From Streptomyces sp. TSRI0107 (GTDB lineage: Bacteria; Actinomycetota; Actinomycetes; Streptomycetales; Streptomycetaceae): a DNA stretch of 64,000 nucleotides. A program made the position numbers and the translations under genes. The notes under the pieces are model-generated. The model was not told the origin of the DNA and ran no database searches. It saw only the letters and a program-made list of their open reading frames with translations. Shown here one piece after another: positions 41,642 to 52,056 of this stretch (its first letter is position 1; every line of letters begins with the position of its first letter). Location: contig NZ_LIVZ01000005.1 of assembly GCF_001905845.1 (NCBI RefSeq), positions 62,001 to 126,000 on the forward strand, written 5' to 3'.

Positions 41642-44600
41642 TGGCCGAGGCGTCCGCACGCCACACCGCCCTCGGACCGATCGCCGAGCTGGCCGAACGG
41701 CTGAGCGTGCGGACCGGGGCCGAGCCGAGCGCGCGCGAACTGGCGGAGGCGCTGTGGCTGGCCGGTCATGTCGAGGGGCCCCGGCCGGCACCGGACGCCA
41801 CCGGGGACGAGGCCCCGGGACCGCCCTCGGACGACGCGGCCGAGCCCGCCACCGACCTCCCGGACCCGGAGTCGCCGCCGGTGCCACCGGACCCCGAGCC
41901 CCCGCGCCCGCCCTCCGCCGCCGACGACCGCACCCGCCTGTACGCCGACCGGTCGCACACACAGGCGGCCGGCCCCGGCGGGGGCGGCCCGGCCTTCGTG
42001 CGCGTCCGGGTACCGATGGCGACCGCGCTCCCGGAACCGCTCCGCATCCAGCGCGCTCTGCGCCCCCTCCAGCGCTACCGTCCGCCGGTGCGCATGCCCG
42101 CGGACCGCATCGACGAGCAGGCCACCGCCGAACAGGCCGCGGAGACCGGTCTGCTGCTGCCCGTGCTGCGCGCCACGGCCCGGCGTGAGGCCCGGCTGCG
42201 GCTCCTGATGGACGGGTCCTCGTCGACGGCCGTCTGGGACGGACTCCTGGACGAGCTGCGGCAGATCGCCGCCGGCCTCGGCGCCTTCCGCGAGGTGTCG
42301 GTGCGCTACGTCCACGAGGGCGCCGGCGCCCGCCTGGTCACGTCCCTCTCCCGCGACCCGGCGGCCGGAGCGGTGCGGGCCGCCGAGCAACTCCGCGACC
42401 CGACCGGACGGCAGCTGACCCTCGTGCTCAGCGACTGCGCGGGACCGCTGTGGAGGTCGGGCGCGATGCAGGAACTGCTGCACCACTGGGCGCTCGCCGC
42501 CCCCGTCGCGGTCGTGCAGCCGCTGCCCCAGCGGCTGTGGCGGCGCACCCATCTGCCCCCGCGCCCCGGCACCCTCAGACGGCTCGAAGGGCTCGGCGCG
42601 CGCCTCGACTTCCGGGCCGTCGAGGGGCCGTCGCGCGAGGACGCGCTGCCGGTCCCGGTCCTCGCCCCCACCCGCACCGCGCTCGGCACCTGGGCCCGCC
42701 TCCTGTCCGGGGGCACCGGCCTCTCCCTGCCGGCCGCCGCGGCGTGGGTGCACGCCGACCACCCGGCGGCCCCGCCGCGCCTCGCGCGCTCCTCGGCCGG
42801 CACGGGGGCGGAGCTGGTCGGCGCCTTCCGCCGCACAGCGTCCCGGCAGGCGGTCTCCCTCGCAGTCTCCCTCTCCGCCGTACCGCTGACCTTGCCCGTG
42901 ATGCAGCTCGTCCAGCGCGCCACGCAGCCGCGCAGCGGGCCGTCAGTGCTGGCCGAAACCCTGCTCAGCGGGCTGATCGTCCGGGCCGAGGAGGAAGGGT
43001 GGTACACGTTCGCGCCGGGCGTGCGCGAGGAACTGCTGCGGCTGCTGCCCCGTGGGGAGGCACTGCTCCTGCTCCGGCACTGCGGGGAGTACGTCGAGCG
43101 GCGCTTCGGGCGGCAGGTACGGAACTTCCCCGCGCTGGCACTGGCGGAGCTGACGGGCGACGGAGCCCCACCCGAAGCGGAAGGGGAAGAAGGACCGCTG
43201 CCCGACGCGTTCGCCGAGGTGTCGGCGCTGGTGCTGGGCAGGTTCCGCGCGAAGACCGCCGCGCAGACGGGCACGCGGACCGCCGCACAGACGGTCACGC
43301 GGGCCACCGCACAGCCGGTCACAGAGACCGTCGCCCCGGTCCCGCCGCCGTCGGTGAGGGAGGGCTTCCGGATCCTGCACCGGGGCGTGGCCGGCCGCCG
43401 ATGGGCTCCATGGATCGCACACGTCCTGACGTCCTGCGGGCATCACGCGACGACGCTGGAGTGCACCACCGACGAACAACTCGGCGTGGCCGCACGGGAG
43501 GCAGGTCCGTGGGAACGAGTGATCGTCCTGATGGGCGGCGAGCTCCGTTCCAAAGGGGCCGTCCCGAACGGGTCCGTCCGTGTGTGGGTCGCCAAGCCCC
43601 CGCTCTGGACCCGTCTCGGGCGCGACCTGCCCCTCTTCGGCGCCGAGGACGAGACGGCGGCCCGGCAGCTCTTGCTGACCGGCCTCGGTGTGCCCCACGA
43701 GACCTACACGCCCAGCGGGAGCGCGCCCGAGTTCCCCGGACCGAGGCCCTCCCCTCCGCGGGAGCGGCTAGCGGTCGAACCCCTGCGGACCGGCACGGAC
43801 CCGCGGGCCCGCGGTGGAGAGTTCCTGGTCGTCCATGCCGGCCATCAACGCGCCTGGGCGGCGTGGCTCGCCCAGACCGTCGAGCGGTACGGCCGACGGG
43901 CTGTTCTCCGGCGCTGGGACTCGCCACGGGACGTTCCCCTGGAGGACGCGTTCCGCGACCTGCTGCTGTCCGACGCGCAGGTGCTGCTGGTCCTCGACGA
44001 GTCGTTCTTCGACCGCGGCCCGCGTCCGGAAGGGGAGTGGGACCGGGTGCTGCGCGGGCTGGTCGCCGAGCACGCCGAACGCTTCGCCGCCGTCACCCTC
44101 ACCCGTCGGCCCCTCCCCCCGGCAACCGCCGTCCTGGAACCGGTGAGCCTGTGGGGACTGAGCGAGGCGGACGCCGAGGAGCGTCTGCGCCGCCGCCTCG
44201 GCCTCGACCGCCCGTCCGTCTCACGCCGGCGTCCCAGCCTGGTCCGCTACCCGGCCACTCCCGGCGAGGTCTGGGGTGAGGTGCCGCGCCGCAACCCGCG
44301 CTTCACCGGCCGCGACGCACTCCTCGGGGAAATGCACCAGCGCCTCTCCGACCGGCGCCGAGCCGCCCCCTGCACCCTGGTCGGCATGCCCGGCATCGGC
44401 AAGACACAGCTCGCCGTCGAGTACGCCCACCGTTTCGGCCCCGAGTACGACCTGGTGTGGTGGGTCGACTCGGAGAACACCGGTCTCCTGCGCGACCGGC
44501 TCGGCGAAGTCGCCGCGCACCTCGGCGTACGCGTCGGGGGCGGGGGGCCCGGCGAGCGCGTCAGCGCGGTGCTGGAGGCACTGCGGCGGGGCGAGCCGTA

Positions 44601-46752
44601 CGCCGACTGGTTGGTGATCTTCGACGGCTGCGACGACGCCGATGCGGTCCAGGCCCTGCTCCCGCACGGCCCGGGCCATGTCCTGGTCACCTCACGAACC
44701 CGGGGCTGGGACCGCTATACCGACCTTCTGGAGGTGCCGCCCTTCCAGCGCGCCGAGTCCGTCGCCCACCTGATGCGCGGGGCGCCGCACATCACCGCGG
44801 ACCAGGCGAACGACATCGCCGCGCTCTTCGACGACGTACCGCTGCCCGTGGCGCACGCCGCCTCCTGGCTGGGGGAGTCCGGCATGGAGGCCTCCGAGTA
44901 TCTGCGGACGGTCCGCGAGGGCGGGTTGCCCGCCTCGGCGGACCCCGCCACCGGAGAGCCGTTCGAGACTTCCTCTCTGACGTCCTGGTCGATCCTGCTC
45001 AACCGCCTCCGCCGGACTCAGCCCCAGGCCCTCGACCTCCTCAGCCTGTGCGTGTCCTTCGCACCCGGCCGCATCCCTCTCGGCCTCGTCCGTGAGTGTC
45101 CGCCGGATGTCCTTCCCAGGGAGCTGCGCTGGATGGTCACCGACCGGCCGGCCTGGGAGCGCGCACTTCAGACGCTGATCGACTACTCGGTGGTCACCCG
45201 TGAGTCCCCCGAGCACGAGGAGTCGGTGACCATGCCCCGGCTCGTGCACGACATCGTGTCCAGGCTGGCCGACGGGTACAGCCTCGACGCCACTCATCGC
45301 CCGGCCGTACGTGCTCTTCTCACGCACGCCGACCCCGGCAGCCCGCAGGACAGCAGGAGCTGGCCCCGATACGCCTGCCTGCTGCCCCACCTGGAGCCCT
45401 CCGGGATCCTCGGCGGCGACCGGTCAGGGGACAGGGAGACGGCGCTCAACTGCCTGAACTACTGCCGGAGCAGCGGGAAGTACGACAGCGGTCTGGAACT
45501 CGCCGCGCGCATCCGTGACCACTGGTCCCGGACCATGGACCCACTGGACCGGTTCATGCTCGCCCTGACCATCGAGGAGAGCGTGCTGCTGAGACTGACC
45601 GGCCGCTTCCAGGAGGCGTACGACCGGACCCGCCGCGTCCTGAAGAGGATCCCGGCCACCGCGTCCCGCAACCCGCTGAGCGAGGTCGGCGTCAAGGGCG
45701 AGATGGCCAAGAGCATGCATCATCTCGGGAGGTACCAAGCGGCCTACGACGTCCACAGGGAGGTCCTGGAGAGCGCCGAACTGCTGCTCGCCCCGGACGC
45801 CCGCGGCACGCTCGCGGCCCGTCACGAGGCCGCTGCCGGTCTGCGACTCCTGGGCCGGTACAACGAGGCGAGGGAACTCGACCTCGAAACACTCCGGCGC
45901 CGGGAGCGCGTCCTGCGCCCCCGGCACATCGACACGCTCGGCAGCGGCAACGCCCTGAGCCACGACCTGCGTCTGCTGGGCGACTACCGGGAAGCGCTCG
46001 CCCGGCAGGAGCCGCTCGTCCGCCTGCACCAGCAGGTGCTCGGCCCCCGGCATCCGCAGACACTCGCGGCCCTCGGCGAGCTCCTGCTGTGCCGGCGCCG
46101 GGAGGGCGGGGAGGCCGGGCAGGTGGGCGGCACGATGGCCGCCCTGGTCGACGAGCTGGCCCGGGTCCACGGCCGTGAGCACCACCGCACCCTCGCCGGC
46201 ATCACCCTCTACGCCAACTACCTGCGCGTGTACGGCGACCTCGGCCAGGCTCGTGACCTCGTCGGCGAGGCCGAGACCGGCTACCGCGCCCTGCTCGGGC
46301 CCGCTCACCCCGTGGCCGCCGGCATGCTGAGCAACGTCGGGCTGGTCATGCGGGTGGTGGGCGCCACCGCCGAGGCCCTGTCGATGTTCGAGGAGGCGCT
46401 GGCCGGCCTCACCAGCGCCCTCGGCCCGGATCACCCGTGGGTGCTGGGCTGTGCTCTGAACACCACAGGCGGGCGCAACCTGGCGGGTCGTGTCACGGAG
46501 GCGGTGGAACTGGGCCGGGACACCCTGTACCGGGCCCGGAGCACCGTCGGTGAAAGCCATCCGCTCACCCTGTCCTGCATGGCGGCGCTCGCCGCGGACC
46601 TGCGTTCCGCCCGGGAGCAGACGGAGGCCACGAAGCTGGAGGAAGCCGCTGTGGCCGGCCTGACCCGTACCCTCGGCGCCCGGCACTCCCACACCGTCTC
46701 CGTCCGCGAGCGGATGCGTCCCTACTGGGACTTCGAACCCGATCTCGGATGA
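41641..46752 (+). CDS. vWA/TIR-like/NB-ARC/TPR STAND protein (SAV_2336-FxsT type)
   Basis: A 1703-residue NLR-like protein. The N-terminal 450 residues are SAV_2336-like with a vWA fold: MDGSSST at residues 190-196 gives the DxSxS metal site, later LTLVLSDCAG. Two TIR-like units follow (about 572-690 and 725-850; EFLVVHAGHQRAWAAWLAQTVE, ALLVLDESFFDRG-type). NB-ARC runs about 890-1180, Walker A GMPGIGKT (Lys921), Walker B LVIFDGCDD, VLVTSRTRG. TPRs fill 1290-1690 with repeated GRYNEARELDLETL-like units. Known relatives are FxSxx-COOH system FxsT proteins, normally beside the RiPP genes fxsA/fxsB; none is here. It completes the MoxR-VMAP set. ATG 41641 overlaps the MoxR stop. Confidence 0.85.
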   Translation: MAEASARHTALGPIAELAERLSVRTGAEPSARELAEALWLAGHVEGPRPAPDATGDEAPGPPSDDAAEPATDLPDPESPPVPPDPEPPRPPSAADDRTRLYADRSHTQAAGPGGGGPAFVRVRVPMATALPEPLRIQRALRPLQRYRPPVRMPADRIDEQATAEQAAETGLLLPVLRATARREARLRLLMDGSSSTAVWDGLLDELRQIAAGLGAFREVSVRYVHEGAGARLVTSLSRDPAAGAVRAAEQLRDPTGRQLTLVLSDCAGPLWRSGAMQELLHHWALAAPVAVVQPLPQRLWRRTHLPPRPGTLRRLEGLGARLDFRAVEGPSREDALPVPVLAPTRTALGTWARLLSGGTGLSLPAAAAWVHADHPAAPPRLARSSAGTGAELVGAFRRTASRQAVSLAVSLSAVPLTLPVMQLVQRATQPRSGPSVLAETLLSGLIVRAEEEGWYTFAPGVREELLRLLPRGEALLLLRHCGEYVERRFGRQVRNFPALALAELTGDGAPPEAEGEEGPLPDAFAEVSALVLGRFRAKTAAQTGTRTAAQTVTRATAQPVTETVAPVPPPSVREGFRILHRGVAGRRWAPWIAHVLTSCGHHATTLECTTDEQLGVAAREAGPWERVIVLMGGELRSKGAVPNGSVRVWVAKPPLWTRLGRDLPLFGAEDETAARQLLLTGLGVPHETYTPSGSAPEFPGPRPSPPRERLAVEPLRTGTDPRARGGEFLVVHAGHQRAWAAWLAQTVERYGRRAVLRRWDSPRDVPLEDAFRDLLLSDAQVLLVLDESFFDRGPRPEGEWDRVLRGLVAEHAERFAAVTLTRRPLPPATAVLEPVSLWGLSEADAEERLRRRLGLDRPSVSRRRPSLVRYPATPGEVWGEVPRRNPRFTGRDALLGEMHQRLSDRRRAAPCTLVGMPGIGKTQLAVEYAHRFGPEYDLVWWVDSENTGLLRDRLGEVAAHLGVRVGGGGPGERVSAVLEALRRGEPYADWLVIFDGCDDADAVQALLPHGPGHVLVTSRTRGWDRYTDLLEVPPFQRAESVAHLMRGAPHITADQANDIAALFDDVPLPVAHAASWLGESGMEASEYLRTVREGGLPASADPATGEPFETSSLTSWSILLNRLRRTQPQALDLLSLCVSFAPGRIPLGLVRECPPDVLPRELRWMVTDRPAWERALQTLIDYSVVTRESPEHEESVTMPRLVHDIVSRLADGYSLDATHRPAVRALLTHADPGSPQDSRSWPRYACLLPHLEPSGILGGDRSGDRETALNCLNYCRSSGKYDSGLELAARIRDHWSRTMDPLDRFMLALTIEESVLLRLTGRFQEAYDRTRRVLKRIPATASRNPLSEVGVKGEMAKSMHHLGRYQAAYDVHREVLESAELLLAPDARGTLAARHEAAAGLRLLGRYNEARELDLETLRRRERVLRPRHIDTLGSGNALSHDLRLLGDYREALARQEPLVRLHQQVLGPRHPQTLAALGELLLCRRREGGEAGQVGGTMAALVDELARVHGREHHRTLAGITLYANYLRVYGDLGQARDLVGEAETGYRALLGPAHPVAAGMLSNVGLVMRVVGATAEALSMFEEALAGLTSALGPDHPWVLGCALNTTGGRNLAGRVTEAVELGRDTLYRARSTVGESHPLTLSCMAALAADLRSAREQTEATKLEEAAVAGLTRTLGARHSHTVSVRERMRPYWDFEPDLG

Positions 46753-46770
46753 CCGGATGCCGCGGATGAC

Positions 46771-46817
46771 GGAAGGGCCCGGCCCCGAGTCACGAGAACT
46801 CGGGGCCGGGCCCTTCC
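46771..46817. terminator. Bidirectional terminator, STAND gene/kgd
   Basis: A 20-bp perfect stem with a 7-nt loop between two convergent genes. Confidence 0.9.
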
Positions 46818-46830
46818 GCGGCGCTGAGAC

Positions 46831-49800
46831 CTACGCCTCGAACACCTCACGCACCAGCTGCTCCTGCTCCGCCTGGTGCCGCTTCGCGGAACCCACGGCC
46901 GGGGACGAGGAGTGCGGACGCGAGATGCGGCGCAGGCGCTCGCCGTGCGGGACGTCCGCGCCGACCGCCAGGTCCAGGTGGTCGATCAGGTTGAGCGCGA
47001 TGAACGGCCACGCACCCTGGTTCGCCGGCTCCTCCTGCGCCCACAGGTACTTCTCGGCGTTCGGGTACTTCTTGATCTCCGCCTGGAGCTCGGCACCCGG
47101 CAGCGGGTACAGGCGCTCGATGCGGATGATCGCGGTGTCCGTCACGCCGCGCTTGACCCGCTCGGCCTCGAGGTCGTAGTAGACCTTGCCGGCGCAGAAG
47201 ACGACCTTCTTCACCGCGGCCGGGTCGACCGAGGCGTCACCGATGACCGGGCGGAACTGGCCCGTGGTGAACTCCTCCGCCTTCGACGCGGCGGCCTTGA
47301 GGCGCAGCATCGACTTCGGCGTGAAGACGACCAGCGGCTTGTGGTGCGGGTTGTGCACCTGCCACCGCAGGAGGTGGAAGTAGTTCGACGGCGAGGTCGG
47401 CATGGCGACCGTCATGTTGTTCTGCGCGCACAGCTGGAGGAAGCGCTCCGGGCGGGCGGACGAGTGGTCCGGGCCCTGGCCCTCGTAGCCGTGCGGGAGG
47501 AGCAGGACCACACCGGAGGTCTGGGCCCACTTCTGCTCCGCCGACGAGATGAACTCGTCCACGACCGTCTGGGCGCCGTTGACGAAGTCGCCGAACTGCG
47601 CCTCCCACATCACGAGCGCGTCCGGGCGGGCCAGCGAGTAGCCGTACTCGAAGCCCATGGCCGCGTACTCGGACAGCAGGGAGTTGTAGACGTTGAGGCG
47701 CGCCTGCTCCTCGGCGAGGTACTGCAGCGGCGTGTACTCCTCGCCCGTCTCGCGGTCGATGATGACCGCGTGACGCTGGCCGAAGGTGCCGCGCTGCGAG
47801 TCCTGGCCGGCGAGCCGGACCGGGACGCCCTCCAGCAGGAGGGAGCCGACGGCGAGGGTCTCGCCCATGCCCCAGTCGATGGTGCCGTCCTCGACCATCG
47901 TCGCCCGGCGCTGCAGCTGCGGCAGCAGACGCGGGTGGACGGTGATGTGGTCGGGGATGTTGACCTGGGACTCGGCGATCCGCTTGACGACCTCGGTGGT
48001 GACCGCGGTGTTGACGGCGACCGGGAACTCGGCCTGCGGGTCCGGGGTCTCGACCGAGGCCGGCTGCGAGGTGGCCTCGCGGACCTCGGTGAAGACCTTC
48101 TCCAGCTGGCCCTGGTAGTCCTGCAGCGCCTGCTCGGCCTCTTCCAGGGTGATGTCGCCGCGACCGATCAGGGACTCGGTGTACAGCTTGCGCACCGAGC
48201 GCTTCTTGTCGATCAGGTCGTACATCAGCGGCTGGGTGAAGGCCGGGTTGTCCGACTCGTTGTGACCGCGGCGGCGGTAGCAGATGAGGTCGATCACCAC
48301 GTCCTTGTTGAACGCCTGGCGGAACTCGAAGGCGAGTCGCGCCACGCGGACGACGGCCTCGGGGTCGTCGCCGTTCACGTGGAAGATCGGGGCCTCGATC
48401 ATGCGGGCCACGTCCGTCGCGTACATGGAGGAACGCGAGGACTCGGGGGCCGCGGTGAAGCCGACCTGGTTGTTGATGACGATGTGGACCGTGCCGCCGG
48501 TGCGGTAGCCGCGCAGCTGCGACATGTTCAGGGTCTCGGCCACCACGCCCTGGCCCGCGAAGGCCGCGTCGCCGTGGATCGCCACCGGCAGGACGGTGAA
48601 GTCCGTGCCGCCCTTGTTGATGATGTCCTGCTTGGCGCGGGCGACGCCCTCCAGGACCGGGTCGACGGCCTCCAGGTGGGAGGGGTTCGCGACCAGGGAG
48701 ACCTTGATCTGCTCGCCGTCGAGGCCGGTGAAGGTGCCCTCGGCGCCCAGGTGGTACTTCACGTCGCCGGAGCCGTGCATCGACTTCGGGTCGAGGTTGC
48801 CCTCGAACTCGCGGAAGATCTGGGCGTACGACTTGCCGACGATGTTGGCGAGGACGTTCAGGCGGCCGCGGTGGGCCATGCCGATGACGACCTCGTCCAG
48901 GCGGGACTCGGCGGCCGAGTCCAGGACCGCGTCCAGCAGCGGGATGACGGACTCGCCGCCCTCCAGGGAGAACCGCTTCTGGCCGACGTACTTCGTCTGC
49001 AGGAAGGTCTCGAAGGCCTCCGCCGCGTTCAGGCGGCGCAGGATGCGCAGCTGCTCCTCGCGCTCCGGCTTGGCGTGCGGGCGCTCCACGCGGTCCTGGA
49101 TCCACTTGCGCTGCTTGGGGTCCTGGATGTGCATGAACTCGATGCCGGTGGTGCGGCAGTACGAGTCGCGGAGCACGCCGAGGATGTCGCGGAGCTTCAT
49201 CATCGACTTGCCGGCGAAGCCGCCGACGGCGAACTCGCGCTCCAGGTCCCACAGGGTGAGCCCGTGCTCGGTGATGTCCAGGTCGGGGTGCTTGCGCTGC
49301 TGGTACTCCAGCGGGTCGGTGTCGGCCATGACGTGGCCGCGGACCCGGTAGGAGTGGATCAGTTCGAAGACGCGGGCGGCCTTGGTGACGTCGTCGTCGT
49401 GGGACGCGTCGATGTCCTTGAGCCAGCGGACCGGCTCGTAGGGGATGCGCAGCGCCTCGAAGATGTCGTCGTAGAAGCCGTTCTCGCCGAGCAGCAGGTT
49501 GGCGACCTGGCGGAGGAACTCGCCGGAGGCGGCGCCCTGGATGACCCGGTGGTCGTAGGTCGACGTGAGCGTCATGACCTTCGAGATGCCGAGCTTGTTC
49601 AGGGTGTCCTGGGAGGTGCCCTGGAACTCCGCCGGGTAGTCCATGGAGCCGACGCCCATGATCACCGACTGGCCCGGCATCAGACGCGGCACGGAGTGGA
49701 CGGTGCCGAGGCCGCCGGGGTTGGTCAGGGAGACCGTGACGCCGGTGAAGTCGTCCATCGTCAGCTTGCCGTCGCGGGCGCGGCGGACGATGTCCTCGTA

Positions 49801-50655
49801 GGCCTGCCAGAACTCGAAGAAGTTCAGCGTCTCGGCCTTCTTGATCGCCGCGACGACCAGCTGGCGGTCACCGTTCGGCTTGACCAGGTCGATGGCGAGA
49901 CCGAGGTTGACGTGCGGCGGCTTGACCAGGGTCGGCTTGCCGTCCTTCTCGCCGAACGACCAGTTCATCGACGGCATGGCCTTGATGGCCTGCACCATCG
50001 CGAAGCCGATGAGGTGGGTGAAGGAGATCTTCCCGCCCCGGGCGCGCTTCAGGTGGTTGTTGATGACGATGCGGTTGTCGAAGAGCAGCTTCACCGGCAC
50101 CGCGCGGACCGAGGTGGCGGTCGGCAGCTCCAGCGAGGCGTTCATGTTCTTCGCGACCGCGGCGGCCGGGCCGCGCAGCGTGATCAGCTCGGGACCCTCC
50201 GCGGGCGCGGCCGCGGCGGCGGCCGGAGCGGTCTTCGGCTTCGCGGCGGCGGCGGGCTTGGCCGGGGCCGGGGCAGCGGCCTTGGGGGCCGGAGCCGCCG
50301 GGGCGGCGGGAGCGGGCGCGGCGGCGGGCTTCGGGGCCGCCGGAGCCGGGGCCGGAACGGCCGGGGCGGAAGCGGCCGGGGCCGCGGGCGCGGCCGGCGT
50401 CTGAGTCGTGGGGGTGGTCTCCGCGGCCCCCGCGGCCGCGGTACCCGCCGGAGCCGAGGCGCCTGCGGCTCCCGGCTTGTAATCGGCGAAGAAGTCCCAC
50501 CAGGCGCGGTCTACTGAGTTCGGGTCCTGGAGGTACTGCTGATAGATCTCGTCGACGAGCCACTCGTTGGCACCGAACGCGGCAGCGGGGTTCTTGCCCG
50601 CTTGGTCTGCGTCGGTGGAGATGCTCGATGCGTTACTGGGGGACTGTGGCGACAC
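46831..50655 (-). CDS. kgd: 2-oxoglutarate decarboxylase/dehydrogenase, E2-E1 fusion
   Basis: A 1274-residue multifunctional enzyme that converts 2-oxoglutarate toward succinyl-CoA or succinate semialdehyde in the citric acid cycle. Order: a short helical start ([33 protein letters not shown]), an Ala/Pro-rich linker of about 80 residues, an E2-type acyltransferase domain ([19 protein letters not shown]), and the ThDP-dependent E1 dehydrogenase ([49 protein letters not shown]). Lipoyl domains are absent, as in actinobacterial Kgd. GTG 50655 matches the family N-terminus; frames upstream are unconvincing. Its linker Ala/Pro codons are GC-extreme. Confidence 0.93.
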   Translation of the reverse strand: MSPQSPSNASSISTDADQAGKNPAAAFGANEWLVDEIYQQYLQDPNSVDRAWWDFFADYKPGAAGASAPAGTAAAGAAETTPTTQTPAAPAAPAASAPAVPAPAPAAPKPAAAPAPAAPAAPAPKAAAPAPAKPAAAAKPKTAPAAAAAAPAEGPELITLRGPAAAVAKNMNASLELPTATSVRAVPVKLLFDNRIVINNHLKRARGGKISFTHLIGFAMVQAIKAMPSMNWSFGEKDGKPTLVKPPHVNLGLAIDLVKPNGDRQLVVAAIKKAETLNFFEFWQAYEDIVRRARDGKLTMDDFTGVTVSLTNPGGLGTVHSVPRLMPGQSVIMGVGSMDYPAEFQGTSQDTLNKLGISKVMTLTSTYDHRVIQGAASGEFLRQVANLLLGENGFYDDIFEALRIPYEPVRWLKDIDASHDDDVTKAARVFELIHSYRVRGHVMADTDPLEYQQRKHPDLDITEHGLTLWDLEREFAVGGFAGKSMMKLRDILGVLRDSYCRTTGIEFMHIQDPKQRKWIQDRVERPHAKPEREEQLRILRRLNAAEAFETFLQTKYVGQKRFSLEGGESVIPLLDAVLDSAAESRLDEVVIGMAHRGRLNVLANIVGKSYAQIFREFEGNLDPKSMHGSGDVKYHLGAEGTFTGLDGEQIKVSLVANPSHLEAVDPVLEGVARAKQDIINKGGTDFTVLPVAIHGDAAFAGQGVVAETLNMSQLRGYRTGGTVHIVINNQVGFTAAPESSRSSMYATDVARMIEAPIFHVNGDDPEAVVRVARLAFEFRQAFNKDVVIDLICYRRRGHNESDNPAFTQPLMYDLIDKKRSVRKLYTESLIGRGDITLEEAEQALQDYQGQLEKVFTEVREATSQPASVETPDPQAEFPVAVNTAVTTEVVKRIAESQVNIPDHITVHPRLLPQLQRRATMVEDGTIDWGMGETLAVGSLLLEGVPVRLAGQDSQRGTFGQRHAVIIDRETGEEYTPLQYLAEEQARLNVYNSLLSEYAAMGFEYGYSLARPDALVMWEAQFGDFVNGAQTVVDEFISSAEQKWAQTSGVVLLLPHGYEGQGPDHSSARPERFLQLCAQNNMTVAMPTSPSNYFHLLRWQVHNPHHKPLVVFTPKSMLRLKAAASKAEEFTTGQFRPVIGDASVDPAAVKKVVFCAGKVYYDLEAERVKRGVTDTAIIRIERLYPLPGAELQAEIKKYPNAEKYLWAQEEPANQGAWPFIALNLIDHLDLAVGADVPHGERLRRISRPHSSSPAVGSAKRHQAEQEQLVREVFEA

Positions 50656-50946
50656 GGCGGCAACCGCCCTCTTCCGCTTCACAAGGTGATGGACAGCGGG
50701 AATAAAGGCTACGCCTCCAAGACCGCGAAGGTCAGGCCCGCCCCGTTCATCGTCGTGTAAGTCACATCGGAATCCGTGTTTCGGGCCTGATAATGGCGGG
50801 AAACTAGCGAGGTTTCGGTTTGTGACGGGGCGCAACGGGTACGCCGACGCGGGCCCGGCGCGCACCACGCGCGGGCCCTTGCCTGATCACACGTGTCCGC
50901 CAGCGCGGACGCCCGTGGATCTTGCGGCTCCGGTTCGAACTTTACG

Positions 50947-52056
50947 TCAACTTGGCACGGAAGGCAGTCCCGGAAGAGTGATAAGAATCCGGCAACCTCG
51001 CTCGGATTCGGCCACCCCGATCCGCCCGCCGTGCAGATCCACGGCCCAGCGCGCGATCGCCAGACCCAGGCCGGTGCCGCCGTCGCTGCCCGGGCCGTGC
51101 GGCCGGCTGACCGCGCCCCGGTTGAACCGCTCGAAGACCCGGTGCCACTCCGAGCGCGGAATGCCCGGCCCCTCGTCCAGCACCTCCAGCTCCAGCGACT
51201 CCGGCTGCGCCCCGCGCCGCGCCCTCACCGTCACCCGGCCGTGCGCCGGGCTGTGCTTGACCGCGTTGTCGATCAGGTTGGCGACCACCTGGTGGATGCG
51301 CTCCGGGTCGGCGTGCGCGGTCAGCTCCGGCGGGGAGACGTCGAGGTGCAGATGGACGTCGGTGCGGGTGTGGCTGCCGGAGCCGGAGGCGATGCCCGCG
51401 CGCGCCGAGGCGACCATGTTGGCCTCCTTCAGCACGCCCGAGAGGTACGGCCACACCTCGAACCGCCGCTTCTTCAGCGGTACGACGCCGTTGTCCAGCC
51501 GGGACAGGTCCAGCAGCGTCTCCACCAGCCGCCCCAGCCGCTCGGTCTGCTTCAGCGCCGTGCGCATGGTCTCGGGGTCGGCCTCGGTGACGCCGTCGAC
51601 GATGTTCTCCAGCACCGCGCGCAGGCCCGCGATGGGGGTGCGCAGCTCGTGCGAGACGTTGGCGACCAGCTCCTTGCGCTGGCGGTCCTGCGCCTCCAGC
51701 TCGTCGGCCATGACGTTGATCGTCCCGGCCAGGTCGCCCAGCTCGTCCCGCCGGTTCTCGCGCACCCGGCGGGTGTAGTCGCCCTGCGAGATCGAGCGGG
51801 CGACCAGGTTCATCTCGTCCAGCGGGGCGGTCAGCGAGTGCGCCACGAACTGGGTGATCAGCAGCGTGGCGATCATCGAGAAGACCGTGATGAAGCGGAG
51901 CTCGGTCTTCGTGTGCACCGCTATCACCGACAGGCCCGTCGTGATCAGCACCGAGATGACGACCAGCGCGCCCAGCTTGGTCTTGATCGAGAACGGGCGT
52001 ACGCCGCCCCAGGGCTCGCCGGGGCTCCTCCGTGCGGCTCTCCGCCCGTCGCTCAT
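50947..52056 (-). CDS. Sensor histidine kinase, OmpR-system type
   Basis: A 369-residue kinase with a short basic N-terminus, two membrane helices (LVVISVLITTGLSVIAV and FSMIATLLITQFVA), no sizeable extracellular part, HAMP, the phosphoacceptor ELVANVSHELRTPIAG, and an ATPase with NLIDNAVKHSP, DEGPGIP and GTGLGLAIARW. The small loop suggests sensing within or near the membrane. ATG 52056 overlaps the regulator stop by four bases (ATGA). Confidence 0.92.
   Translation of the reverse strand: MSDGRRAARRSPGEPWGGVRPFSIKTKLGALVVISVLITTGLSVIAVHTKTELRFITVFSMIATLLITQFVAHSLTAPLDEMNLVARSISQGDYTRRVRENRRDELGDLAGTINVMADELEAQDRQRKELVANVSHELRTPIAGLRAVLENIVDGVTEADPETMRTALKQTERLGRLVETLLDLSRLDNGVVPLKKRRFEVWPYLSGVLKEANMVASARAGIASGSGSHTRTDVHLHLDVSPPELTAHADPERIHQVVANLIDNAVKHSPAHGRVTVRARRGAQPESLELEVLDEGPGIPRSEWHRVFERFNRGAVSRPHGPGSDGGTGLGLAIARWAVDLHGGRIGVAESERGCRILITLPGLPSVPS

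Noticed and set aside
38284..46752. FxSxx-COOH RiPP cluster
   Set aside because: No precursor ending FxSxx and no radical SAM gene is present; only the FxsT-like protein is.
46876..50517. Long open frame on the plus strand opposite kgd
   Set aside because: It mirrors the kgd coding sequence in a GC-rich gene, lacks a ribosome site and has Arg/Asp/His-rich low-information sequence.
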